A stretch of 64,000 bases of DNA from UBA2336 sp046294915. Lineage in GTDB: Bacteria; Bacteroidota; Bacteroidia; Cytophagales; Cyclobacteriaceae. Position 1 is the stretch's first letter; each line of letters starts with the position of its first letter. Shown piece by piece: positions 45,633-55,316 of this stretch. Location of the stretch: contig JBKBOE010000001.1 in assembly GCA_046294915.1 (NCBI GenBank), forward strand, positions 62,001-126,000, in the 5' to 3' direction. Under the pieces are notes generated by a model. It ran no database searches, was not told where the DNA came from, and saw nothing but the letters and a program-made list of their open reading frames with translations. A program made the translations under genes and the position numbers.

Positions 45633-46463
45633 TCAAAATACCTCCAGGTAAGCTGCAATAAAAGGAGCCGAAATCAGAAGGCCATCAAACCGGTCGAGAA
45701 AGCCGCCATGCCCGGGCAGGCTGGTGCCGGAGTCTTTAATTTCAATGCTGCGCTTTAACAGCGATTCGACCAGGTCACCAAATGTTCCGCCAATAATGAT
45801 AATGAGCCCGACAACGAGCCAATCCACAATGCCCAATGAAGTAAAATAGAGGCTTAACACAAAGGTCATAACGGAAGCCAGCAAAGCACCACCCCAGAAG
45901 CCTTCCCATGATTTCTTGGGGGAAATGCGTTCAAACAGCTTGTGTTTTCCGAACCGGGTTCCGGCAAAGAAGGCACCCGTGTCGCTGGCCCATAAGATGA
46001 GCAGGCAGCCAAGGATAACTTCAAAGTTGTAATGGCCTCCTTCAAAGGCTGCATGGTTAAGCAGCGCAATGGGCACTGCTACATAAAAAATTCCGAGGAA
46101 TGTGAACGCAATGTTGGTAAAGGGTTTCTTTTCGGATTTCTTATAGAGTTTAATCAGGTAGGTTATCGAAATAAACGGAAACAAAAGATAGTAATACCGG
46201 TAAGAGAGTGTTTGTTGTTCAATGAGAAAAGAGAGCACGTAAACCGACATGCCGCTGATAACACCAATTGATTTCTGCGGAATCATGCCATCAATGCCGG
46301 CCAGTTTATAGAACTCAATCAAAGAGAAAAAGCAAATCACTCCGAAAACGGCAAAGTAGGTCCATGCATTCAGGGTTATACAGGTAATGATTACCCCGGC
46401 ACCGATTACCCCGGTAATCAACCGCTGTGTAAGGTTGGTGTATTTGGAGAGCGGCTGCGTCAA
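45633..46463 (-). CDS. cdsA: Phosphatidate cytidylyltransferase
   Basis: 276 residues. About seven membrane segments and the CdsA signature near the C-terminus: FGDLVESLLKRSIEIKDSGTSLPGHGGFLDRFDGLL. It makes CDP-diacylglycerol from phosphatidate and CTP. The start is TTG (46461-46463), overlapping the CPBP stop as TTGA; no good ATG is near, so TTG is probably real. It feeds the psd gene of the same strand through phosphatidylserine synthase, which is not in the window. Confidence 0.95.
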   Translation of the reverse strand: MTQPLSKYTNLTQRLITGVIGAGVIITCITLNAWTYFAVFGVICFFSLIEFYKLAGIDGMIPQKSIGVISGMSVYVLSFLIEQQTLSYRYYYLLFPFISITYLIKLYKKSEKKPFTNIAFTFLGIFYVAVPIALLNHAAFEGGHYNFEVILGCLLILWASDTGAFFAGTRFGKHKLFERISPKKSWEGFWGGALLASVMTFVLSLYFTSLGIVDWLVVGLIIIIGGTFGDLVESLLKRSIEIKDSGTSLPGHGGFLDRFDGLLISAPFIAAYLEVF

Positions 46464-47389
46464 GTTGTTTGGTTTTTCGTTAGGTAAAGTTTTCTGAAAT
46501 AATACAAAAGTCCAACTACAGCCAGGGTGCTGCTAAGCACAACCAAGAAAGGGGCTGAGTCATTGCTTTCAGGATCAATGGTTGAGATGCCTTTTTGATA
46601 TGCATAAATAAGACACAGTGTAAATCCGTTGTGAATAAAGTGAGCCGCCATAGGCACCAGCAGGTTGCCTGACCAGTGATACAGGTATCCGAACAAGGCC
46701 CCGAGCAGCATGCGTGGCACCAGGCCGAAAAACTGCATGTGAATGGCGCTGAATAAAAACGCTGAAACCCAGATGGCAAGATGAATACTTTTTGTTCCGC
46801 GGTTTATTTCGTTTTGAAGAAGGCCGCGAAATACAAATTCCTCACCGATGCCCGGAATTACAGCTACCACCACCAGCCCCAGAAAGAAATCATTAACTGA
46901 CGAAAACGTAGTGAGAAAGCGGGTGAGTTCCATTAATGAATTTTCCTGTTGGCGTGCCCATCGTTCAAAACTGCCCAGGAAATCCGGGAGCGTAAGATTC
47001 ATATTCCACTCAATTATTGGCGAGATGGTGATAGTAAAGCAGATACCGATGCCCATCAGCAACACGAAAAGCAAACCCGGATTGTTTTCTTTTCTGAAAA
47101 AGATACCAAAATCTTTGTGCTCAATAATTTTTAGATAAAGCAGGGGTAAAATAACCAGGCCGAATAATCCGGCCGTTCCCTGAACGATCATGAGTGCTGT
47201 AAAGAGTTTCGGATCGGGTTGTCCGGTTTGTATGGAAGTGATGTCGGTAAACAAGTCGCCTTCATAAAACGGAGAAGCGATCAGTAACCCCAGCGATGGT
47301 CCCAGAAATATAAACCCGATGGCAACCACGGAAAGAATATAAAAAAGTGAAACGAAGGGGTGGCGGGTTGAAATATCCAAGTTGTTCAT
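46460..47389 (-). CDS. CPBP family intramembrane metalloprotease (Abi/CAAX type)
   Basis: 309 residues from the ATG at 47387-47389 (MNNLDISTRHPFVSLF). A frame open to 47674 runs antisense through dus and is not used. Motifs: EEFVFRGLLQNEINRG (EExxxR), SAIHMQF (near 250) and VPMAAHFIHNGF (HxxxN), within about eight membrane segments. The family includes CAAX prenyl proteases and bacteriocin-immunity-like proteases. The pairing with cdsA recurs in this phylum. Divergent from dus. Confidence 0.9.
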   Translation of the reverse strand: MNNLDISTRHPFVSLFYILSVVAIGFIFLGPSLGLLIASPFYEGDLFTDITSIQTGQPDPKLFTALMIVQGTAGLFGLVILPLLYLKIIEHKDFGIFFRKENNPGLLFVLLMGIGICFTITISPIIEWNMNLTLPDFLGSFERWARQQENSLMELTRFLTTFSSVNDFFLGLVVVAVIPGIGEEFVFRGLLQNEINRGTKSIHLAIWVSAFLFSAIHMQFFGLVPRMLLGALFGYLYHWSGNLLVPMAAHFIHNGFTLCLIYAYQKGISTIDPESNDSAPFLVVLSSTLAVVGLLYYFRKLYLTKNQTT

Positions 47390-47434
47390 GCCTGCAATGC
47401 TAATGCAAAATCTGCAAATCCTGTTAATAACCTT

Positions 47435-47442
47435 TACCTTTG
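47435..47442 (+). promoter_or_regulatory. Putative -7 promoter element for dus
   Basis: TACCTTTG, a full TAnnTTTG match 20 bases upstream of the dus ATG. The -33 region is weak. Confidence 0.35.
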
Positions 47443-47462
47443 TGGCTTTTCCGGGCAGACGA

Positions 47463-48458
47463 ATGGTACGTATAGGATCGATTGAATTGGGTGAGTTTCC
47501 CTTATTGCTGGCTCCGATGGAGGATGTGAGCGATCCGCCTTTTCGTGCCGTTTGTAAAGCCAACGGGGCCGACCTGATGTACACCGAATTTGTATCATCC
47601 GAAGGGCTTATCCGTGATGCGGTTAAGAGTAAACAGAAGCTTGACATTTTTGAATACGAGCGCCCCATTGGCATTCAGCTCTTCGGAAGTGATATCGGCC
47701 ACATGGTGCAATCTGCCAAAATCGCAACAGCCGTTCAGCCCGACCTGATTGATATTAATTACGGTTGTCCGGTAAAGAACGTAGCCTGCCGCGGGGCCGG
47801 TGCCGCCTTGCTGCAGGATATACCCAAGATGGTGCAGATGACCGAGGCTGTGGTAAAAGCCACCCATCTTCCGGTAACGGTTAAAACCCGGCTGGGGTGG
47901 GATGAGAGCACCAAGAACATAGTGGAGGTTGCCGAGCGGCTTCAGGATGTTGGCGTGCAGGCATTAACGGTTCATGGCCGTACGCGTGTGCAGATGTACA
48001 AAGGCCAGGCCGACTGGACCCTGATCGGGAAGCTAAAGGAAAATCCGCGACTCACAATTCCTGTGTTTGGAAATGGCGACATTGACTCTCCGGATAAGGC
48101 CCTCGACTATAAAAACCGCTATGGTGTTGATGGCCTTATGATCGGGCGGGCAGCCATCGGATATCCATGGATCTTTAATGAGATCAAACACTATATCCGG
48201 TTTGGAAAAAGGGTAATGCCTCCCGAAGTGGCCAAACGGGTGAGCGTGGCGCGCCAGCACCTTGAATTTTCTATCCGGTGGAAAGGAGAACGAACCGGAA
48301 TATTTGAAATGCGCAGGCATTACACCAGCTACTTCAAAGGCTTGCCTGAGTTTAAGCCCTTTCGTACACGCCTGGTAAATGCGGTTGACGCGAGCGAACT
48401 GTTTTCCATACTGGATGAAATCAACGAAGTATTTTCACCCCAACTGAACTATGTGTAG
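47463..48458 (+). CDS. dusB: tRNA-dihydrouridine synthase
   Basis: 331 residues from the ATG at 47463-47465; frames reaching further upstream lie in the promoter region. APMEDVSDPPFRAVCK (FMN-binding N-terminus), catalytic Cys in CPVKNVACRGAGAALLQD (near 100), VKTRLGWDESTKN, HGRTRVQMYKGQADW, FGNGDIDSPDKAL and GLMIGRAAIGYPWIF. It reduces uridines in the tRNA D loop. The DusB subgroup is an estimate; family certain. Confidence 0.93.
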   Translation: MVRIGSIELGEFPLLLAPMEDVSDPPFRAVCKANGADLMYTEFVSSEGLIRDAVKSKQKLDIFEYERPIGIQLFGSDIGHMVQSAKIATAVQPDLIDINYGCPVKNVACRGAGAALLQDIPKMVQMTEAVVKATHLPVTVKTRLGWDESTKNIVEVAERLQDVGVQALTVHGRTRVQMYKGQADWTLIGKLKENPRLTIPVFGNGDIDSPDKALDYKNRYGVDGLMIGRAAIGYPWIFNEIKHYIRFGKRVMPPEVAKRVSVARQHLEFSIRWKGERTGIFEMRRHYTSYFKGLPEFKPFRTRLVNAVDASELFSILDEINEVFSPQLNYV

Positions 48459-48526
48459 CCACAGCAATATCCGGGTTGCTCAAAGGTTTATACACCCGTT
48501 GTTTTACTGCATCAACCTGATGTACC

Positions 48527-49405
48527 ATGGGTGATAGCACACGGGGTACGGCCCTGTTTTTATTGATTGTTCTTTCGCTCATTTGGGGCACCTCCTTCAT
48601 TCTGATAAAACAGGGGTTAAAAGTTTTTGATCCGGAAGAAGTAGGAGCACTGCGGGTTTCTGCTGCAGCCCTCTTTTTGTTACCGGCCGCTTTGAACCGG
48701 TTAAAAAACCTGAGGCTGAAGCATTTCAGTAAACTTCTTCTTTCGGGAATGATGGGCATTTTTATACCGGCCTTTTTGTTTGCGGTTGCCCAAACCCGCA
48801 TGGACAGCTCAGTAGCCGGTATTTTGAATACGCTCACGCCTATTTTCACCATGATCATCGGGGCAATGTTTTTTCAGCAGCGGTTTCGTCCCCTTGCTGT
48901 TTTTGGCATTGTACTCGGTTTTGCCGGAACATTTATGCTCATGCTTTCGCGGGTTGGCGGAAGAGTAGAGGGCATTAACCTCTATGCATTATTAATTGTG
49001 GGGGCCTGTATCCTGTACGGTTCCAACCTTAACTTCATCAAATTTAAAATTGCCGACCTTAGCCCGATGACCATTACCAGTGTTGCCCTGCTCATGTTGG
49101 GTCCGTTATCACTCGGCTACCTCTTTGGCTTTACCGGGTTCACCGAAAAGTTTGCTACGCACACTGGTGCGTGGACAGCTTTTGGATATACGGTTTTGCT
49201 GGGTATTATGAGCACAGCTACCGCCACCTTTTTGTTTAACCGGCTTGTAAAAATAAGCACACCTTTATTTGCCAGTTCAGTTACCTATGTAATGCCCATT
49301 GTGGCTGTGATGTGGGGCGTGTTGGATGGCGAGCGGCTTTATCCGGGGCATTACATTGGCATGGCGGCCATCATCGGTGGTGTTTACCTGGCCAACCGCA
49401 AATAA
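48527..49405 (+). CDS. EamA/DMT family transporter
   Basis: 292 residues with about ten hydrophobic segments in two EamA repeats (first about 8-140: LIWGTSFILIKQGLK; second about 155-290: YGSNLNFIKFKI ... YVMPIVAVMWGVLDGERL). Drug/metabolite exporters of this type move amino acids or other small molecules; substrate not predictable. It stands between dus and purH with its own short leader. Confidence 0.9.
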   Translation: MGDSTRGTALFLLIVLSLIWGTSFILIKQGLKVFDPEEVGALRVSAAALFLLPAALNRLKNLRLKHFSKLLLSGMMGIFIPAFLFAVAQTRMDSSVAGILNTLTPIFTMIIGAMFFQQRFRPLAVFGIVLGFAGTFMLMLSRVGGRVEGINLYALLIVGACILYGSNLNFIKFKIADLSPMTITSVALLMLGPLSLGYLFGFTGFTEKFATHTGAWTAFGYTVLLGIMSTATATFLFNRLVKISTPLFASSVTYVMPIVAVMWGVLDGERLYPGHYIGMAAIIGGVYLANRK

Positions 49406-49465
49406 GGATTATCCGTCCGGGTATGCCCTGCAAGCAAGTTGCTTGAACATTGCCCCATGAACGCA

Positions 49466-49473
49466 TACATTTG
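49466..49473 (+). promoter_or_regulatory. Putative promoter (-7 box) for purH
   Basis: TACATTTG, full TAnnTTTG, with a TTG at 49443-49445 giving 20 bases between the elements, and the purH ATG 19 bases downstream. One of the better promoter candidates in the window. Confidence 0.45.
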
Positions 49474-49492
49474 CGCCTTCATTACCTGAGCT

Positions 49493-51016
49493 ATGCAGCG
49501 AAAAATCAACCGTGCCCTGATCTCTGTATTTTACAAAGACAACCTTGAGCCAATTATACATGCTCTGGGAAAAGCCGGAGTGGAGTTGGTGTCAACGGGA
49601 GGAACGCAGCAATTTATTGAACAACTTGGCTATACGGTTACCCCGGTGGAAACGTTGACCGGATTTCCCCCGATTTTTGGCGGACGGGTTAAAACATTGC
49701 ATCCCGCAGTGTTTGGTGGTATTCTCTTCAGGCGCAATCAGGCCGATGATGTGAATCAGGCAAATGAATTCGCCATTAAGCCCATCGATCTGGTTATTGT
49801 GGATTTGTATCCGTTTGAAGAAACGGTTGCCGGTGGTGGCAGCGATGAGGCGATCATTGAGAAAATTGATATTGGCGGCATTTCCCTGATTCGTGCCGCT
49901 GCTAAAAATTTTAACGATGTGCTCATTGTTGCTTCACGCGATCAGTACAGCCATCTGCTGAAACTGCTTAACGAAAAGAATTGCTCTTCAGACCTGGCCG
50001 ATCGCAAACATTTTGCGGCACTGGCCTTTGATGTTACTTCGCATTACGATGCCGCCATTTTTTCGTGGTTCAACTCCGATCAACGTATCCATTCCTTCAA
50101 GAAAAGCATTCGAACAGGCAGGACGCTGCGTTATGGGGAAAACCCGCATCAGCAGGGTAAATTTTTTGGCACCCTGGAAAATCTTCTTGAACAACTCCAC
50201 GGAAAAGAACTATCCTACAACAACCTGGTGGATGTAGATGCGGCACTCAACCTGGTGCAGGAGTTTACCGAAGAACCATCGTTTGTCATTATTAAACATA
50301 CCAATGCATGTGGTGTGGCAACTGCCCCAACAGTAAGAGAAGCTTACCTGAAGGCCTACCAAGCCGATACCACTTCTGCCTTTGGCGGTGTATTGGCTAC
50401 CAACAGGCCAATTGAAAAAGATGCTGCCGGTGAAATCAACAAACTCTTTTTTGAAATTCTGGTAGCGCCTGCATACGATGCCGATGCGCTTGAGTTGCTT
50501 AAAACGAAAAAAAACAGGATGATTCTCCTCCAGAAGAAGCCAATCCGGGAAACAAAACAATTCAAAAGTTTATTGAATGGTGTAATTGAACAGGATGTGG
50601 ATTTGAAATCAGATTCACCGGCTGACCTAAAGGTGGTTACAAAGCGCACACCATCCCCTGATGAAGTTGAATCGTTATTGTTTGCTTCAAAAATTGCCAA
50701 GCACACTAAATCCAACACCATTGTGCTGGCGGTGAAAGGTCAGTTGCTGGCCAGTGGAGTAGGACAAACTTCCAGGGTAGATGCATTAAAACAAGCAATC
50801 GAAAAGGCCAGGCTGGTTGGTTTTGATCTTACCGGGGCTGTTATGGCATCCGATGCCTTCTTTCCATTTGCCGATTGTGTGGAAATTGCTCACTACGCAG
50901 GCATCCGGGCAGTTATCCAGCCCGGTGGTTCAGTACGCGACCAGGATTCCATTTCTTATTGCGATGCCCACAACATGGCCATGGTATTTACCGGCACTCG
51001 CCACTTTAAGCATTGA
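49493..51016 (+). CDS. purH: Bifunctional AICAR formyltransferase/IMP cyclohydrolase
   Basis: 507 residues. The N-terminal IMP cyclohydrolase (MGS-like) domain has KAGVELVSTGGTQQFI, GGRVKTLHPAVFGGIL and VVDLYPFEETV. The C-terminal transformylase has RYGENPHQQG, IIKHTNACGVA, FGGVLATNRPI and a closing SDAFFPFADCVEIA ... VIQPGGSVRDQDSI. It catalyses the last two steps of IMP synthesis. It is upstream of the mre operon with a 97-base gap. Confidence 0.98.
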   Translation: MQRKINRALISVFYKDNLEPIIHALGKAGVELVSTGGTQQFIEQLGYTVTPVETLTGFPPIFGGRVKTLHPAVFGGILFRRNQADDVNQANEFAIKPIDLVIVDLYPFEETVAGGGSDEAIIEKIDIGGISLIRAAAKNFNDVLIVASRDQYSHLLKLLNEKNCSSDLADRKHFAALAFDVTSHYDAAIFSWFNSDQRIHSFKKSIRTGRTLRYGENPHQQGKFFGTLENLLEQLHGKELSYNNLVDVDAALNLVQEFTEEPSFVIIKHTNACGVATAPTVREAYLKAYQADTTSAFGGVLATNRPIEKDAAGEINKLFFEILVAPAYDADALELLKTKKNRMILLQKKPIRETKQFKSLLNGVIEQDVDLKSDSPADLKVVTKRTPSPDEVESLLFASKIAKHTKSNTIVLAVKGQLLASGVGQTSRVDALKQAIEKARLVGFDLTGAVMASDAFFPFADCVEIAHYAGIRAVIQPGGSVRDQDSISYCDAHNMAMVFTGTRHFKH

Positions 51017-51113
51017 GAACAAAAACACGCAAAAAGTTACAGGCTTGGGGCTGCAACACAATATTTTGGTAAATTCAGCCCGAAATAAAGATTTCATTCA
51101 TTAACATTTCCTG

Positions 51114-52139
51114 ATGGCGCTTTTCGATTTCTTCACCTCCGATGTTGCTATAGACCTTGGCACAGCCAACACATTGATTATTTATAAGGACAAGATCGTA
51201 GTGGACGAGCCCTCCATTATTGCCATTGACAAGCATCATAATAAGGTATTGGCCATAGGGCGTGAAGCCATGCAAATGCATGAGAAAACGCACGAGAACA
51301 TCAAGACCATCCGGCCACTAAAAGAAGGCGTGATTGCAGACTTCCAGGCGGCCGAAATGATGATTCGCGGACTTATTAAAATGATTGACACGGGTCGCAG
51401 GTTTTTTCCGCCATCATACCGTATGGTAATCTGTATTCCATCAGGAATTACCGAAGTAGAGAAGCGTGCCGTGCGCGACAGTGCAGAGCATGCCGGTGCG
51501 AAAGAAGTATATATGATTCATGAGCCGATTGCAGCAGCCATTGGCATTGGGATAGACATTGAACAGCCGGTTGGAAATATGATTGTTGACATTGGCGGAG
51601 GCACTACTGAAGTAGCCGTTATTGCCCTGTCGGGAATTGTATCCGATCAGTCCATCCGGGTTGCCGGTGATACATTTAACCGCGACATTCTGGACTATAT
51701 GCGCAGGCAACACAACCTGCTGATTGGCGAGCGCTCGGCCGAGAAAGTAAAAATTGAAGTAGGATCGGCACTGACCGAACTGGATGACGGCCCCGATGAC
51801 TATGAAATTCGTGGCCGTGACCTGATGACCGGTATACCCAAAACCATTCGCATCTCCTATTCGGAAGTTGCTTTTGCCCTTGATAAATCCGTTTCGAAAC
51901 TGGAAGAGGCCGTACTTAAGGCGCTGGAAACCTCACCCCCGGAATTATCGGCTGATATTTACGAACGAGGAATTTATTTAACCGGTGGTGGCGCCCTGCT
52001 TCGCGGCCTGGATAAACGCCTGGCACTTAAAACAAAACTGCCCATCCATGTTGCAGACGATCCGCTGCGTGCCGTGGTGCGCGGCACCGGGGCGGCTCTG
52101 AAAAATCTTCACCATTATCGGTCGGTGCTCATGATGTGA
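51114..52139 (+). CDS. mreB: Rod-shape-determining protein MreB
   Basis: 341 residues. Actin-fold motifs: IDLGTANTLIIYKDKIVVDEPS, MVICIPSGITEVEKRAVRDSAEHAGA, MIVDIGGGTTEVAVIALSGIV, EKVKIEVGSA and YLTGGGALLRGLDKRLA. MreB filaments guide lateral wall synthesis. It starts the mreB-mreC-mreD-mrdA-rodA run, followed by mreC after four bases. Confidence 0.98.
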   Translation: MALFDFFTSDVAIDLGTANTLIIYKDKIVVDEPSIIAIDKHHNKVLAIGREAMQMHEKTHENIKTIRPLKEGVIADFQAAEMMIRGLIKMIDTGRRFFPPSYRMVICIPSGITEVEKRAVRDSAEHAGAKEVYMIHEPIAAAIGIGIDIEQPVGNMIVDIGGGTTEVAVIALSGIVSDQSIRVAGDTFNRDILDYMRRQHNLLIGERSAEKVKIEVGSALTELDDGPDDYEIRGRDLMTGIPKTIRISYSEVAFALDKSVSKLEEAVLKALETSPPELSADIYERGIYLTGGGALLRGLDKRLALKTKLPIHVADDPLRAVVRGTGAALKNLHHYRSVLMM

Positions 52140-52143
52140 TTCC

Positions 52144-52977
52144 ATGGAGCGGATTTTTTTATTCATTTACCAATACCGCGCCTTCTTTACTTTTCTTGTA
52201 CTGGAATTTATAGCTGTTTGGATGTTCCTGGAAAACAATCAATTTCAGGGTACCCGCTATTTTAATTCGGCCAACCGGGTAGTGGCAGCCGTTAATGGAT
52301 TTTCACAAAATGCGTTTGACTATTTTAACCTGCGCCAGGTCAACCAGGTTCTTGCTGAAGAGAACGCCCGCCTTCGCTATCAACTGGAGATGCGAAATCA
52401 ACAGTTGGTACATACCGCCACCTTACCGGTGGATTCAACGGTTATAAAACAGTTTGATTTTGTGAGCGCAAAAGTGGTTAATAATTCGGTAGGGCGGTTC
52501 ACCAATTTCATCACCATTAACAAGGGAAGCAAGGATGGAATAGAGCCGGGTATGGCCGTAATCAGTCAGGCGGGGGTGGTGGGTAAGGTTAAAGTTACCA
52601 GTCCGCATTACAGTGTGGTAACCTCCCTGTTGAATGTGGATGTTATGGTCTCAGGGGTGCTCAGCCGCACGGGGCATTTCGGAACTGTGCAGTGGGATGG
52701 TTCCGATCCGGACTTTATACATCTGAAATACATACCCCGGCACGTTCAACCTGTGGTTGGCGACTCGGTAATTACTTCCGGATACAGCGGGGTTTTTCCG
52801 GAAGGCATATTTATCGGAACAATAGCCGATATTCAACTTAGCAAGGAAGCACCCTTCTATCTGTTAACCGTAAAACTTGCTCAGGACTTCCGCAGCCTTT
52901 CATGGGTTTTGGTTATCCGGAACAAGTTGCTAAACGAACTCGACTCGCTTGAACTTAATGTACCCAATTTTCAATGA
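52144..52977 (+). CDS. mreC: Rod-shape-determining protein MreC
   Basis: 277 residues. An N-terminal membrane helix (about 10-28), a coiled coil (NLRQVNQVLAEENARLRYQLEMRNQ, about 60-84), then beta-domain sequence with FITINKGSKDGIEPGMAVI, VVGKVKVTSPHYSVVTSLL and VGDSVITSGYSGVFPEGIFIG. MreC links MreB to PBP2 and RodA. The stop overlaps mreD (ATGA, 52974-52977). Confidence 0.95.
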   Translation: MERIFLFIYQYRAFFTFLVLEFIAVWMFLENNQFQGTRYFNSANRVVAAVNGFSQNAFDYFNLRQVNQVLAEENARLRYQLEMRNQQLVHTATLPVDSTVIKQFDFVSAKVVNNSVGRFTNFITINKGSKDGIEPGMAVISQAGVVGKVKVTSPHYSVVTSLLNVDVMVSGVLSRTGHFGTVQWDGSDPDFIHLKYIPRHVQPVVGDSVITSGYSGVFPEGIFIGTIADIQLSKEAPFYLLTVKLAQDFRSLSWVLVIRNKLLNELDSLELNVPNFQ

Positions 52978-53486
52978 ACCGGTTTGGACTTTTTCAGGGC
53001 ATTTTAGTTGTGGTGTACTTGTTGGTTCAGGTTCTTATTTTTAAAAATGCAGTTTTTTTTCACACTGCATTCTGCTTCCTGTACCTGGGCTACCTGCTTC
53101 GGTTGCCGGTGGAGACCAACCATATGGTTTCGATGGGCATTGGTTTTGTGCTGGGATTTCTTGTTGATTTGTTTTACGACAGCCTGGGATTGCATACCCT
53201 GGCGTGTGTGCTGATTATGTACCTGCGTCCGTACTGGCTCTCGGTGCTTACTCCGCAAGGCGGATACGATGCCGGGGTGATGCCTGCAGGTGCGAGTTAT
53301 GGCTTTCAATGGTTTCTCATCTACGTTACTCCGCTGGTTATTGTTCACCATGGTGTTCTTTTCTTTACGGAAGCGGGCGGGTTTGATTATTTTTGGCTTA
53401 CACTTGGCAAGAGCGGAGCCAGTGCACTGTATACACTGGTTGTGCTTAGCCTGGTTGATGTGTTATTTACCGGCAGCAAACGATGA
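52974..53486 (+). CDS. mreD: Rod-shape-determining protein MreD
   Basis: 170 residues, about five membrane helices (FQGILVVVYLLVQVLIF, FCFLYLGYLLRLPVE, MGIGFVLGFLVDLFYDSLG with the conserved Asp of the family, WFLIYVTPLVIVHHGV). It forms a membrane complex with MreC. ATGA overlaps join it to both neighbours (53483-53486 to mrdA). Confidence 0.88.
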   Translation: MNRFGLFQGILVVVYLLVQVLIFKNAVFFHTAFCFLYLGYLLRLPVETNHMVSMGIGFVLGFLVDLFYDSLGLHTLACVLIMYLRPYWLSVLTPQGGYDAGVMPAGASYGFQWFLIYVTPLVIVHHGVLFFTEAGGFDYFWLTLGKSGASALYTLVVLSLVDVLFTGSKR

Positions 53487-55315
53487 ACGAAGGGAGGAAA
53501 GAAGTTATTCTTGCTGTGATTGTGTTAACCGGATTAATCTTTCTGGTCAAACTCTTCTTTATTCAGATACTGGACGATCGTTACGCCCAACTTGCAGACA
53601 GCAACTCGATTATGAAGGAGATAGAATATCCGTTTCGCGGATTGATTTATGACCGCAACGGTAAACTGCTCGTGTACAATTCGCCTGAGTACGACTTGCT
53701 TATCGTGAACAAAGAACTCTCGGATTTTGATTCTGCTGCTTTTTGTGAGGTATTTGATATGAGCCGCGAAGAACTCCGGCTGAAATTCAAGGAACTTCGG
53801 GCACGAAAGGAATACTCACCCGTAAAACCCACCCTGTTTATACGCCAGCTTTCCAACTATGACTTTGCAAAAATTCAGGAACGCATTGATGAGTTTGCAG
53901 GCTTTTATATTCAGCCCCGGACAACGCGTGCTTATACTACCCATACACTGGCTAATGCGCTTGGCTATGTTAGTGAGGTAAGCAAATCACAATTGGAGCG
54001 GGACTCCACGAAGACCTATCGGCAGGGCGATTACATCGGGCAGAGCGGGATTGAAGCACACTATGAACATATCCTTCGCGGCAAGCGTGGGGTGCGATAC
54101 AAGTTGCGAAACGTGAGCGGTATTGAAAAAGGCTCATTTAAAAACGGAGAATTCGATACACTCTCAACACCCGGGCACGACTTGGTGACAACCATTGATC
54201 TTGACCTTCAGGAATATGGAGAACGGCTGCTGAAAGGGAAAGTAGGCAGCCTTGTTGCCATTGAACCTGCAACCGGTGAGATTCTTTCTATAGTATCCGG
54301 CCCGTCTTACGATCCAACCCTGCTTACCGGGCGCAAGTTCAGCTCTAATTTTATGCTGGTATCCAGCGACAGCACCAAGCCTCTTTTTACCCGGCCCCTC
54401 ATGGCCATGTATCCGCCTGGCTCCATATTTAAAATCGTGCAAACATTAATTGGTTTGCAGGAGGGGGTACTGAACGCGGAAACCCGTTTTCCGTGTGATC
54501 GCACTATAGTAAACTGTCATAACCATCCCAACCCGTGCGATCTGCACATGGCCGTTCAGTATTCATGCAACCCGTATTTTCATCAGGCCTTCAGGCGCAT
54601 CATTAATCAGAATAAATCGCCTAACACATTTATTGATTCGCGCATCGGTCTGGAGAATTGGCATGACTATGTTTTACGGTTTGGATTAGGCAAACCGCTT
54701 GGTGTTGATTTGCCAAGTGAAAAGGGAGGCCAAATGCCCTCCAGCAACCTGTACAATCGCATTTATGGTGAGGGCCGCTGGAAGTTTTCAACCATCTATT
54801 CCCTGGCAATTGGGCAAGGTGAAATGCTGATAACCCCGGTGCAAATGGCAAACCTGGCAGCCATTATGGCAAACAAAGGCTACTATTTTACGCCACACCT
54901 GGTGAAAGAAATCAGAGGCAGTGACCAGGTGCCGGCAGTAATGCGGCACGAAACAGGAATTGACCCGAAACACTTTTCGTTTGTTCAGGATGCGATGAGC
55001 GATGCCATTTACGGCACGGCCCAACGCGCCATAATTCCTGGTATTGAACTATGCGGAAAAACCGGCACCGCACAAAACCCGCACGGGTACGATCATTCCG
55101 TGTTCATGGCTTTTGCTCCCAAGGACGATCCGAAAATTGCTATAGCAGTATATGTAGAGAATGCGGGTTGGGGTGGCCGGGCAGCCGCATCCATCGCCAG
55201 CCTGATGATCGAACGATACCTCACCGGGGAGGTGAAACGCCTTGGCCTGCAGGACTATGTGCTGAAGGGAGAGTTTCTGGACAAAGTATTGCTCACCACG
55301 CCTTCTACTGAATAA
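53483..55315 (+). CDS. mrdA: Penicillin-binding protein 2 (elongation transpeptidase)
   Basis: 610 residues. An N-terminal helix (about 8-28), PBP dimerisation domain (FRGLIYDRNGKLLVYNSPEY ... GQSGIEAHYEHILRGKRG), then the transpeptidase with SxxK in MYPPGSIFKIVQ, SxN in VQYSCNPYF and KTG in LCGKTGTAQNP. It cross-links new wall during elongation, as partner of RodA (next gene, one base after the stop). Confidence 0.97.
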   Translation: MNEGRKEVILAVIVLTGLIFLVKLFFIQILDDRYAQLADSNSIMKEIEYPFRGLIYDRNGKLLVYNSPEYDLLIVNKELSDFDSAAFCEVFDMSREELRLKFKELRARKEYSPVKPTLFIRQLSNYDFAKIQERIDEFAGFYIQPRTTRAYTTHTLANALGYVSEVSKSQLERDSTKTYRQGDYIGQSGIEAHYEHILRGKRGVRYKLRNVSGIEKGSFKNGEFDTLSTPGHDLVTTIDLDLQEYGERLLKGKVGSLVAIEPATGEILSIVSGPSYDPTLLTGRKFSSNFMLVSSDSTKPLFTRPLMAMYPPGSIFKIVQTLIGLQEGVLNAETRFPCDRTIVNCHNHPNPCDLHMAVQYSCNPYFHQAFRRIINQNKSPNTFIDSRIGLENWHDYVLRFGLGKPLGVDLPSEKGGQMPSSNLYNRIYGEGRWKFSTIYSLAIGQGEMLITPVQMANLAAIMANKGYYFTPHLVKEIRGSDQVPAVMRHETGIDPKHFSFVQDAMSDAIYGTAQRAIIPGIELCGKTGTAQNPHGYDHSVFMAFAPKDDPKIAIAVYVENAGWGGRAAASIASLMIERYLTGEVKRLGLQDYVLKGEFLDKVLLTTPSTE

Positions 55316-55316
55316 G

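Noticed and set aside
47390..47674. N-terminal extension of the CPBP protease
   Set aside because: Would run antisense through dus and its promoter; the normal membrane start is the ATG at 47387-47389.
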